A stretch of 6,046 nucleotides of DNA. It comes from Pseudomonadota bacterium. GTDB taxonomy: Bacteria > Pseudomonadota > Gammaproteobacteria > Burkholderiales > Burkholderiaceae_C. Position 1 is the stretch's first letter; every line of letters starts with the position of its first letter. The notes under the pieces were generated by a model that made no database searches, was not told the DNA's origin, and saw nothing but the letters and a program-made list of their open reading frames with translations. The stretch is taken from contig JAEZKX010000427.1 in assembly GCA_023436025.1 (NCBI GenBank), positions 1-6,046 on the forward strand. Reading direction: 5' to 3'. This document shows, piece by piece, positions 1-5,213 of this stretch. The translations under genes were made by a program, and so were the position numbers.

Positions 1-1229
1 GCCAGCGACAGCGCGCAGGGGCAGGTGACGATCAGCACGGCGACGGCGATGCCCACGGCCTGGCCGGGTCCCTGGGGCCACCACCACCAGGCGGCCAGGC
101 CGGCGGCCAGCAGCACCAGCAGCAGGAAGGGGCGGGCCGCGCGGTCGGCCAGGCGGGCGCTGCGCGGCTTGTCCATGGCGGCGCGTTCCATCAGGGCGGC
201 GATGCCGGCGAAGCGGGTGTCGGCGCCGACCTGGTCGATGCGCACCCGCAGCAGGCCGTCGAGGTTGGCGCTGCCGGCCACCACGGCGTCGCCGGCGGCG
301 CGCGTCACGGGCGTGGATTCGCCGGTGAGCAGGGCTTCGTCGACCTGGCCGCTGCCTTCCAGCACCGTGCCGTCGGCCGGCAGCACCTGGCCGGGACGCA
401 CGCGGATGCAGTCGCCCGGGCGCAGCGAACGCACGGCGACGGTCTCGCAGCTGCCGTCGGCGCGCTCGCGCTGCGCCGTCTCGGGCAGGCGCCGCACCAG
501 GGCTTCGAGGGCGCCCGCGGTGCGGTCGCGCACGCGCTGCTCCAGCAGCCGGCCCGACAGCAGGAAGAACACGAACATGGTGACCGAGTCGTACCAGACC
601 TCCTGTCCCAGCGGCCCCTGCGGGTCGAAGGTGGACGCGCTGCTGGCGAGGAATGCGACCCCGATGCCCAGGGCCACCGGCACGTCCATGCCGACGCGGC
701 CATGGCGCAGGTCGCGCCAGGCGCCGGCGAAGAACGGCTGGCTGGAGAACAGCAGCACCGGCAGCGTGAGCAGCCACGAGGCCCAGCGCAGCAGGTTGGA
801 GATGTCGTCCGTCATCTCGCCGGGGCCCGCCAGGTAGGCCGGCGTGGCGTACATCATCACCTGCATCATGCAGAAGCCAGCCACCAGCCAGCGCCACAGC
901 AGCTTGCGCTGTGCCGCCCGGCGCGGGCCGGCGGCCAGGAGGTCGCCCGCGGGCAGGGCGCCGTAGCCGGCCCGCTGCAGCGCGGCCAGCCACTGCGAGG
1001 GGCGGCCTTCGGCGGCCGACCAGACCACGCGGGCCGAGGCATTGGCGCCATTGACCTGGACCTCGCGCACGCCGGGCAGGCCCTGCAGCGTGTCCTCGAT
1101 GACCAGCGCGCAGGCCGGGCAGTGCATGCCCTCGATGGCCAGGTAGGACTCCCAGCGCCCGCTGGCGGCATCGAGCGCGCGGCCGAAGCCGCTCCACTCG
1201 GCCGGGTCGTCGAGCGCGGCGGCCGTCAT
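1..1229 (-). CDS. ccoI: CcoI/FixI-type copper-translocating P1B ATPase, N-terminal 409 residues (cut by left edge)
   Basis: Integral inner-membrane cation pump. Family knowledge: CcoI/FixI (CopA2-like) ATPases move Cu(I) out of the cytoplasm to supply assembly of cbb3-type cytochrome oxidase. Seen: a heavy-metal-binding domain near residues 28-93 with GMHCPAC (Cys37, Cys40); hydrophobic segments near 112-132, 146-165, 182-200 and 213-229; the actuator-domain TGES motif at 302-305; two more hydrophobic segments near 366-383 and 391-409; and the transport-site CPC at 403-405. The frame runs off the window just after CPC, so the phosphorylation (DKTGT) and nucleotide-binding domains lie outside. 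The start at 1229 gives an ATGA overlap with the upstream stress-protein gene and no room for a longer plausible start, so the two are probably co-transcribed and translationally coupled. It lacks the Cys-rich N-terminal region of some CopA2/FixI proteins. The CcoI assignment rather than a general CopA rests on the overall sequence style and on the FNR-box/hemN neighbourhood. Confidence 0.9.
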   Translation of the reverse strand, partial: MTAAALDDPAEWSGFGRALDAASGRWESYLAIEGMHCPACALVIEDTLQGLPGVREVQVNGANASARVVWSAAEGRPSQWLAALQRAGYGALPAGDLLAAGPRRAAQRKLLWRWLVAGFCMMQVMMYATPAYLAGPGEMTDDISNLLRWASWLLTLPVLLFSSQPFFAGAWRDLRHGRVGMDVPVALGIGVAFLASSASTFDPQGPLGQEVWYDSVTMFVFFLLSGRLLEQRVRDRTAGALEALVRRLPETAQRERADGSCETVAVRSLRPGDCIRVRPGQVLPADGTVLEGSGQVDEALLTGESTPVTRAAGDAVVAGSANLDGLLRVRIDQVGADTRFAGIAALMERAAMDKPRSARLADRAARPFLLLVLLAAGLAAWWWWPQGPGQAVGIAVAVLIVTCPCALSL

Positions 1230-1669
1230 CGCACGACCAGAACCGGCACCGTGGAATGGGTCAGCACGTGCTGGGTTTCGCTGCCCAGCAGCAGGCGCTG
1301 CAGGCCGCGGCGTCCGTGCGAGGCCATCACGACCAGGTCGCAGGCGTGCTTGCCCACGCAGGCCACGATGGTCTCGCCCACCAGGTCGGAGCGCTGGGTC
1401 AGCGCGACCGCCGGCACGCCCGCCGCGGCGGCCGCGGTGCGGACCTCGTCCGCCAGCACCTGGCCCTGGTCGGCCCATTGCTTCTCGATGCGCGCGACCT
1501 CGTCCGGGTCGACGTTGTCGCCGCCCTCGAAGTACGAGACCGGATAGCGGGGCACGACATGCAGCCCGACCACCTGCGCGCCGCAGCGACGGGCCAGTTC
1601 GACGGCGGTGGCGATCGCCCGGCGCGAGAGGTCGGTGCCGTCGACGGGAACGAGGATGCGCTGGTACAT
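1226..1669 (-). CDS. Universal stress protein, UspA family, 147 aa
   Basis: Small cytoplasmic single-domain Usp protein, probably ATP-binding. Seen: the N-terminal beta strand MYQRILVPVDGTDLS with Asp10, which in the family contacts the nucleotide; a central helical region; and a C-terminal MASHGRRGLQRLLLGS stretch (115-130) followed by VPVLVV (141-146). The family ATP motif is G-x2-G-x9-G-S/T. Here the first Gly is Ala116, while Gly119, Gly129 and Ser130 are kept. The length is normal for the family. The start at 1669 is chosen because the protein aligns with the family from MYQRILV; a longer in-frame start at 1750 would place an FNR box inside the coding region. No Shine-Dalgarno sequence precedes the chosen start. 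The gene is first in a leftward unit with the CcoI-type ATPase and has an FNR box centred 41.5 bp upstream. Usp genes under FNR/Anr control are known in other proteobacteria; the exact role here is inferred as support during oxygen limitation. Confidence 0.93.
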   Translation of the reverse strand: MYQRILVPVDGTDLSRRAIATAVELARRCGAQVVGLHVVPRYPVSYFEGGDNVDPDEVARIEKQWADQGQVLADEVRTAAAAAGVPAVALTQRSDLVGETIVACVGKHACDLVVMASHGRRGLQRLLLGSETQHVLTHSTVPVLVVR

Positions 1670-1675
1670 GCGGCG

Positions 1676-1681
1676 AGTGTG
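1676..1681 (-). promoter_or_regulatory. Candidate -10 element of the usp-ccoI promoter
   Basis: CACACT on the minus strand keeps the A at -11 and the T at -7 of a -10 box. With the FNR site centred at -41.5, transcription would begin at 1669, the first base of the usp start codon, giving a leaderless message. The hexamer matches TATAAT at only three of six positions, so the call depends on its spacing from the FNR box. Confidence 0.4.
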
Positions 1682-1703
1682 GGCGCCGCGCGCCCGCAGG
1701 GCC

Positions 1704-1717
1704 TTGATCCTCGTCAA
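1704..1717. promoter_or_regulatory. FNR/Anr-family binding site 1 (usp-ccoI side)
   Basis: TTGATCCTCGTCAA matches the FNR/Anr consensus TTGAT-N4-ATCAA at nine of ten fixed positions, and the flanking C and G extend the dyad. Its centre (1710.5) is 41.5 bp upstream of the A of the usp start codon, the canonical class II activation distance if transcription begins at that A. FNR-type regulators carry an oxygen-labile 4Fe-4S cluster and activate under low oxygen. It could also be read by a related Crp/Fnr regulator such as Dnr or FixK. Confidence 0.85.
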
Positions 1718-1761
1718 GCCATCCGGCATTCGGGTGGCCCGGCGGGTCACGTGGCGCGCAT

Positions 1762-1775
1762 TTGACAGCCGTCAA
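1762..1775. promoter_or_regulatory. FNR/Anr-family binding site 2 (hemN side)
   Basis: TTGACAGCCGTCAA is a perfect inverted repeat (TTGAC-N4-GTCAA), each half one base from the FNR consensus half. Its centre (1768.5) is 43.5 bp upstream of the hemN ATG and 58 bp from the centre of site 1. This is about five and a half helical turns, so the two sites face opposite sides of the DNA, which fits one site serving each divergent promoter. Control of hemN by FNR/Anr is known in several proteobacteria. Confidence 0.86.
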
Positions 1776-1797
1776 CACCCGCGGCGGCCTTCGGCCT

Positions 1798-1803
1798 CAC
1801 AGT
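1798..1803 (+). promoter_or_regulatory. Candidate -10 element of the hemN promoter
   Basis: CACAGT lies at the class II distance from FNR site 2: a start point at 1810 puts the site at -41.5 and this hexamer at -12 to -7. It keeps the important A at -11 and T at -7. The message would carry a leader of zero to two bases before the ATG at 1812. It mirrors the CACACT element on the other side of the divergent region. The match to TATAAT is three of six, weak on its own. Confidence 0.42.
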
Positions 1804-1811
1804 CTGCCTCC

Positions 1812-3194
1812 ATGAGCGTTGCCACCCTTTCCCCGGACCTGCTGCGCCGCCACGACCAGGCGGGCCCCCGCTACACGTCGTACCCGACGGCCGACCGCTT
1901 CGTCGAGGCCTTCGGCGCGGACGACTACGCCGCCGCGCTGGCGCAGCGCCGCGACGACCCGTTGGCGCGGCCGCTCTCGCTGTACGTGCACATCCCGTTC
2001 TGCGAGTCGCTCTGCTACTACTGCGCCTGCAACAAGATCGTGACCAGGCACAAGGAACGCGCCGCGGCCTACCTGCGCAGGCTGGGGCAGGAAGTGGCCC
2101 TAAACGCGGCCATCCTGGGGCGGGCGCAGCCGGTGTCGCAGCTGCACCTGGGCGGGGGCACGCCGACCTTCTTCTCCGACGCGGAGCTGGCGCAGCTGAT
2201 GGACCTGCTGCGCGCCCACTTCGTGCTGCAGCCGGGCGCCGAATGCTCCATCGAGATCGACCCGCGCACGGTGGACGCGGTCCGCCTGCGCCACCTGGCG
2301 GGACTGGGGTTCAACCGCATCAGCTTCGGCGTGCAGGACTTCGACCCCGCCGTGCAGCAGGCGGTGCACCGCGTGCAGCCGGTGGAACAGGTGGAGCAGC
2401 TGATGGCCGAGGCCCGCGCCATCGGCTTCGCCTCCATCAACCTCGACCTGATCTACGGCCTGCCGCGCCAGACGCCGACGTCGTTCGACCGCACGCTGGC
2501 GCAGGTGGCCGCGCTGCGGCCGGACCGCATCGCCCTGTATGCCTACGCGCATCTGCCGGAGCGCTTCAAGCCGCAGCGCCGCATCGCCGACGCCGAACTG
2601 CCGGATGCCGCGTCCAAGGTGGCGATGCTGGCGCAGGCGCGTGCCGCCTTCGACGCCGCGGGCTACGCGCACATCGGCATGGACCATTTCGCGCTGCCCG
2701 AGGACCCGCTGGCGGTGGCCAAGCGGCAGGGCCGCCTGCACCGCAACTTCCAGGGCTACAGCACCCAGCCCGACTGCGACCTGCTGGGACTGGGCGTGTC
2801 GGCCATCGGCAAGGTCGGCGCGACCTACAGCCAGAACGCCAAGACGCTGGAGGAGTACTGCGACCACCTGGACAACGGCCGCCTGCCGGTGGCACGCGGC
2901 CTGGCCCTGACGCGCGACGACCTGGCGCGCCGGGCCATCATCATGGGGCTGATGTGCCAGGGCCAGGTGGTCTTCGAGAGCATCGAGTCGGCCTGGCTGC
3001 TTGATTTCCGCGACGCCTTCGCCACCGAGATGGAGCGCCTGCGCGCGCTGGAGGCGCAGGGCCTGCTCACCATCGACGACACCGGCGTACAGGTGAGCGC
3101 CGAGGGCTGGTACTTCATCCGCGCCATCGCCATGGTGTTCGACCGGCATCTGCAGGCCGACCGGGACCGGGCGCGGTTTTCGCGGATCCTCTGA
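1812..3194 (+). CDS. hemN: Oxygen-independent coproporphyrinogen III dehydrogenase, 460 aa
   Basis: Cytoplasmic radical SAM enzyme that oxidatively decarboxylates two propionate side chains of coproporphyrinogen III to give protoporphyrinogen IX, the heme-pathway step used without oxygen. Seen: GPRYTSYPTADRF (18-30), typical of true HemN; YVHIPFCESLCYYCACNK (58-75), with the CxxxCxxCxC cluster at Cys64, Cys68, Cys71 and Cys73, where the fourth Cys separates HemN from HemW; the SAM-binding LGGGTPTF (113-120); the radical-SAM barrel through about residue 350; and a HemN C-terminal domain ending in RFSRIL. The length is close to E. coli HemN (457 aa). The start at 1812 matches where the family begins; an upstream in-frame start at 1608 would add 68 unrelated residues overlapping usp. 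There is no Shine-Dalgarno sequence. The gene is divergent from usp-ccoI, with an FNR box centred 43.5 bp upstream, and it converges on the GST gene 56 bp away. Heme made here would serve the cbb3-type oxidase whose assembly the neighbouring ATPase supports. Confidence 0.97.
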   Translation: MSVATLSPDLLRRHDQAGPRYTSYPTADRFVEAFGADDYAAALAQRRDDPLARPLSLYVHIPFCESLCYYCACNKIVTRHKERAAAYLRRLGQEVALNAAILGRAQPVSQLHLGGGTPTFFSDAELAQLMDLLRAHFVLQPGAECSIEIDPRTVDAVRLRHLAGLGFNRISFGVQDFDPAVQQAVHRVQPVEQVEQLMAEARAIGFASINLDLIYGLPRQTPTSFDRTLAQVAALRPDRIALYAYAHLPERFKPQRRIADAELPDAASKVAMLAQARAAFDAAGYAHIGMDHFALPEDPLAVAKRQGRLHRNFQGYSTQPDCDLLGLGVSAIGKVGATYSQNAKTLEEYCDHLDNGRLPVARGLALTRDDLARRAIIMGLMCQGQVVFESIESAWLLDFRDAFATEMERLRALEAQGLLTIDDTGVQVSAEGWYFIRAIAMVFDRHLQADRDRARFSRIL

Positions 3195-3199
3195 AGCGC

Positions 3200-3234
3200 G
3201 GGCCACGGGCCACGGGCCACGGGCCACGGGCCGC
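3200..3234. repeat. Tandem heptamer array, 4 perfect GGGCCAC units plus one variant
   Basis: Four exact head-to-tail copies of GGGCCAC (3200-3227) are followed by a fifth unit, GGGCCGC (3228-3234). The array fills most of the gap between the convergent stops of hemN (3194) and the GST gene (3251). It begins six bases after the hemN stop and touches no coding sequence. Each unit carries the self-complementary GGCC, so small hairpins could form on either strand. Copy number probably varies between strains by slippage. Confidence 0.9.
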
Positions 3235-3249
3235 CGACGCGCGCGGCCC
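3228..3249. terminator. GC-only hairpin between convergent genes, possible weak terminator
   Basis: GGGCCGC (3228-3234) pairs perfectly with GCGGCCC (3243-3249) across an eight-base loop. No run of T follows on either strand, so it is not a canonical intrinsic terminator. It is the only longer stem between the converging hemN and GST genes and could slow polymerase or protect the 3' end. Confidence 0.3.
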
Positions 3250-3250
3250 C

Positions 3251-3892
3251 TCAGTCCAGGAGCGGAGCGACGCCCGGATCGGCCTTGGCCATGGCGCGCT
3301 GGTAGGCCTGGCGCGCCGCTAGCCGCTGGATGTAGGCGCGCAGGCCGGGGTAGGGGGCCAGGTCCAGCGGCAGGAAGCGCCGCATGGTGGTCAGCGAGAA
3401 CAGCGTCATGACATCGGCCGCCGTGAAGGCCTCGCCCGCCAGGTAGGGCAGGCGGGCGACCCGCTCATCCATCAGCCCGAGTAACAGCGCCAGCTTGCCG
3501 CGTGTGCCGGTGAGCACGGGGTTGTCTTCGGCAACCCCGGCGCGCTGCAGGTACAGCAGCCGCCCCATGACGGCCTGCAGGTTGGCGTTGGCGAAGTGGA
3601 ACCAGTACAGGTAGTCGGCGAAGGCGGGATCGGCGGGCCCCAGCTTGAGCCGGCCGCCGCCGTGCTTCTCGAGGATGTATTCCACGATGGCCCCCGACTC
3701 CGCCAGCATCCGGCCTCCGTCCTCGATGACCGGCGCCGCACCCAGCGGATGCAGTTCCTTCAGCGCCGGCGGCGACAGGCGCGTGACAGGATCGCGCGCG
3801 TGGTGCCGCAGTTCGTAGGGGACGCCCAGCTCCTCGCACAGCCAGACGATGCGTTCGGATTGGGAGGTGCCGAGGTGGTGGATGGTGAGCAT
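3251..3892 (-). CDS. Glutathione S-transferase family protein, 213 aa
   Basis: Cytosolic GST-fold protein, expected to bind glutathione and conjugate or reduce an unknown small substrate. Seen: an N-terminal thioredoxin-like domain (about 1-80) with LGTSQSERIVWLCEELG (7-23), where Ser10 or Ser12 is the likely glutathione-activating residue; the cis-proline segment GAAPVIED (51-58, Pro54); the glutathione-contacting Glu65-Ser66 in AESGAIVEYI; and an all-helical C-terminal domain (about 90-205) with AGEAFTAADVMTLF, the conserved N-capping region. The length is typical. The start at 3892 matches the family N-terminus; a longer in-frame start at 4036 would add 48 residues running through the tRNA-His terminator and into the tRNA. 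Only a weak AGG precedes the ATG. The gene follows the tRNA-His terminator, so it probably has its own promoter within 3893-3963, where I see no convincing -35/-10 pair. The substrate cannot be told from sequence. Confidence 0.93.
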   Translation of the reverse strand: MLTIHHLGTSQSERIVWLCEELGVPYELRHHARDPVTRLSPPALKELHPLGAAPVIEDGGRMLAESGAIVEYILEKHGGGRLKLGPADPAFADYLYWFHFANANLQAVMGRLLYLQRAGVAEDNPVLTGTRGKLALLLGLMDERVARLPYLAGEAFTAADVMTLFSLTTMRRFLPLDLAPYPGLRAYIQRLAARQAYQRAMAKADPGVAPLLD

Positions 3893-3963
3893 GGGGCCTA
3901 GCGTACAGGACGCGGGCGCAGCCCATGCGTGGGAGTTGGCGTCACGATCAGGGCGCCGGAACG

Positions 3964-3989
3964 AAACAAGGACCCGAAGGTCCTTGTTT
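3964..3989 (-). terminator. Intrinsic terminator of tRNA-His with UUCG tetraloop
   Basis: An eleven-base perfect inverted repeat (3964-3974 with 3979-3989) encloses four bases that read TTCG on the minus strand. It is closed by a C-G pair, forming the extra-stable cUUCGg tetraloop. The stem begins with AAA and ends with TTT on either strand, so it could work in both directions. It starts 14 bases after the tRNA CCA end and isolates the tRNA from the downstream GST gene. Confidence 0.88.
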
Positions 3990-4003
3990 GTGCGTGCGAT
4001 CTT

Positions 4004-4080
4004 TGGGGTGGCTGATGGGACTCGAACCCACGACAACAGGAATCACAATCCTGGACTCTACCAACTGAGCTACAGCCACC
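4004..4080 (-). tRNA. tRNA-His (anticodon GTG), CCA encoded
   Basis: A full cloverleaf reads on the minus strand: acceptor GTGGCTG pairing with CAGCCAC; D stem GCTC/GAGT; anticodon stem CAGGA/TCCTG around the loop TTGTGAT with anticodon GTG; and T arm GTGGG-TTCGAAT-CCCAT. The 3' end C plus CCA is genome-encoded (4004-4007). A G at 4080 sits before the first acceptor base and faces discriminator C73. This is the extra G-1 that defines tRNA-His and is recognised by histidyl-tRNA synthetase. The D stem ends in a G-T wobble. A consensus -10 lies upstream and a strong terminator downstream, so it is a single-gene unit. Confidence 0.98.
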
Positions 4081-4091
4081 GCGAGCCCGAG

Positions 4092-4097
4092 ATTATA
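4092..4097 (-). promoter_or_regulatory. -10 box of the tRNA-His promoter with GC-rich discriminator
   Basis: A perfect TATAAT reads on the minus strand, ending 11 bases before the tRNA 5' end, so transcription would start near 4085. The stretch after it, CTCGGGCTCGC, is GC-rich like the discriminators of stable-RNA promoters under stringent (ppGpp/DksA) control. No good -35 is seen at 16-18 bp (GAAATG at 17 bp). Confidence 0.7.
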
Positions 4098-4105
4098 GCC
4101 TGAGT

Positions 4106-4130
4106 GCGGGGCTGCATTTCGCCGCCCCGC
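4106..4130 (-). terminator. Hairpin after the quinone oxidoreductase gene, possible weak terminator
   Basis: GCGGGGC (4106-4112) pairs with GCCCCGC (4124-4130) across an eleven-base loop. It begins nine bases beyond the stop codon of the oxidoreductase gene. No T run follows on the minus strand, so read-through into tRNA-His is possible. The stem occupies the DNA where the -35 region of the tRNA promoter would be. Confidence 0.4.
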
Positions 4131-4139
4131 CAAAGTGGC

Positions 4140-5126
4140 TCAGTTCACCATCACCAGCTTGCCCTTGACCTCGCGCGAGCCCATGCGCGCATAGGCGGCC
4201 TTGAGCTCGGCCATGGGCATGGTGCGGTCGATGACGGGCTTGACCTTGCCCTGCGCGTACCACTGGGCCAGCTCGCCCATCATCGCGGCGTTGGCCTTGC
4301 GTTCGCGGCGGGCGAAGTCGCCCCAGAACACCCCGACCAGCGAGGCGCCCTTGAGCAGCGGCAGGTTCAGCGGCAGGCTGGGAATGGGGCCGGCGGCGAA
4401 GCCCACCACCAGATAGCGGCCGCGCCAGGCGATGGAGCGGAAGGCCGGTTCGGCGAAGTCGCCGCCCACCGGGTCGTAGATCACGTCCGGGCCCTTGCCG
4501 TCGGTGGCGGCCTTCACCGCCTCGCGGAAGGCATTGGGCACCGGGTGGGCGCTGTAGTCGATGGTGGCGTCGGCGCCGAGCGAGGCGCACAGCGCGCATT
4601 TTTCCGGCGTGGAGGCGGCGGCGATGACGCGCGCGCCCATGGCCTTGGCGATCTGGATGGCGGCCGTGCCCACGCCGCCGGCGGCGCCCAGCACCAGCAC
4701 CGTCTCGCCGGCCTTCAGCTGGGCCCGGTCCACCAGCGCATGGTGCGAGGTGGCGTAGATCATGATGAAGGCCGCCGCGTCGACGAAGGGAAAGCCCGAC
4801 GGCAGCGGCATGCACAGGGCCGCCGGCGCCAGGGTGTGGGTGCCGAAGCCGCCGGTGCCGGACAGGCAGGCCACCGGCTGGCCCACCTTCAGCTGGGTCA
4901 CGCCTTCGCCTACCGCTTCCACCGTGCCCGCGTACTCCGAGCCCGGCACGAAGGGCAGCGGCGGCTTCATCTGGTACTTGTTCTGGACGATCAGCAGGTC
5001 GGGAAAGTTGAGGCTGGCGGCCTCGATCTTCACCAGCACCTCGCCGGCCTTGGGCTGCGGCGTGGGCAGCTCCTTCCATTGCAGGGCATCGACGCCCGTG
5101 GGGTTCTCGCAAAGCCAGGCATGCAT
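4140..5126 (-). CDS. NADPH:quinone oxidoreductase-like protein (MDR superfamily), 328 aa
   Basis: Soluble medium-chain dehydrogenase/reductase of the zinc-free quinone-reductase group, expected to use NADPH to reduce quinones or other enone-type substrates. Seen: a GroES-like N-terminal domain (about 1-120) with ASLNFPDLL (37-45) and PFVPGSEYAGTVEAVGEGV (58-76); a Rossmann domain with the nucleotide-binding GAAGGVG (147-153); and IYDPVGG (216-222), conserved in the group. The Cys pattern of structural-zinc alcohol dehydrogenases is absent. The length is normal. The start at 5126 is fixed by a strong GAGGAG Shine-Dalgarno (5133-5138) six bases upstream; the open frame continues far beyond, antisense to surE, but that part is not coding. 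The gene is divergent from surE with an 87-bp gap and lies upstream of tRNA-His on the same strand. The symbol qor is often used for this family, but the substrate is unknown, so I do not assign it. Confidence 0.94.
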   Translation of the reverse strand: MHAWLCENPTGVDALQWKELPTPQPKAGEVLVKIEAASLNFPDLLIVQNKYQMKPPLPFVPGSEYAGTVEAVGEGVTQLKVGQPVACLSGTGGFGTHTLAPAALCMPLPSGFPFVDAAAFIMIYATSHHALVDRAQLKAGETVLVLGAAGGVGTAAIQIAKAMGARVIAAASTPEKCALCASLGADATIDYSAHPVPNAFREAVKAATDGKGPDVIYDPVGGDFAEPAFRSIAWRGRYLVVGFAAGPIPSLPLNLPLLKGASLVGVFWGDFARRERKANAAMMGELAQWYAQGKVKPVIDRTMPMAELKAAYARMGSREVKGKLVMVN

Positions 5127-5132
5127 GGCAGT

Positions 5133-5138
5133 CTCCTC
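5133..5138 (-). promoter_or_regulatory. Strong ribosome binding site deciding the oxidoreductase start
   Basis: GAGGAG on the minus strand lies six bases before the ATG at 5126, an ideal spacing. It excludes the longer in-frame starts upstream. It is the only strong Shine-Dalgarno sequence in the window. Confidence 0.85.
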
Positions 5139-5197
5139 GGTTGGGTCCATCATAGGCACGGCAGTGGCGGGGGCCAGTCCCGGCGGTGACCGGCGCC

Positions 5198-5203
5198 TAC
5201 AAT
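5198..5203 (+). promoter_or_regulatory. Candidate -10 box of the surE promoter
   Basis: TACAAT matches TATAAT at five of six positions and ends ten bases before the surE ATG. A start point seven bases on falls near 5210, leaving a leader of about four bases and no ribosome binding site. The -35 region at 17 bp (CAGTCC) is poor. Confidence 0.55.
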
Positions 5204-5213
5204 CGACGCAGCC

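Noticed and set aside
25..837. Rightward 270-codon open frame opposite the ATPase gene
   Set aside because: Ser/Arg/Pro-rich low-complexity translation typical of the reverse of a GC-rich gene; the minus strand encodes a clear P-type ATPase.
1608..1811. 68-residue N-terminal extension of hemN
   Set aside because: It would overlap usp and contain both FNR boxes, and the HemN family begins at the ATG at 1812.
1812..3194. HemW-like heme chaperone instead of HemN
   Set aside because: The fourth cluster-region Cys (Cys73), the GPRYTSYPTADRF segment and the 460-residue length fit HemN; HemW is shorter and lacks them.
2100..3227. Leftward 375-codon open frame opposite hemN
   Set aside because: Composition is that of an antisense shadow, and hemN motifs cover the same bases on the plus strand.
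3200..3234. Heptamer array as a CRISPR or phase-variation tract
   Set aside because: Units are 7 bp with no spacers, and the array lies outside any coding region or recognised promoter, so neither role is supported.
3893..4036. 48-residue N-terminal extension of the GST gene
   Set aside because: It would be translated from the tRNA-His sequence and its terminator; the GST fold starts at MLTIHHLG.
4140..5126. Zinc-dependent alcohol dehydrogenase
   Set aside because: The catalytic and structural zinc Cys clusters are absent; the protein fits the quinone-reductase branch.
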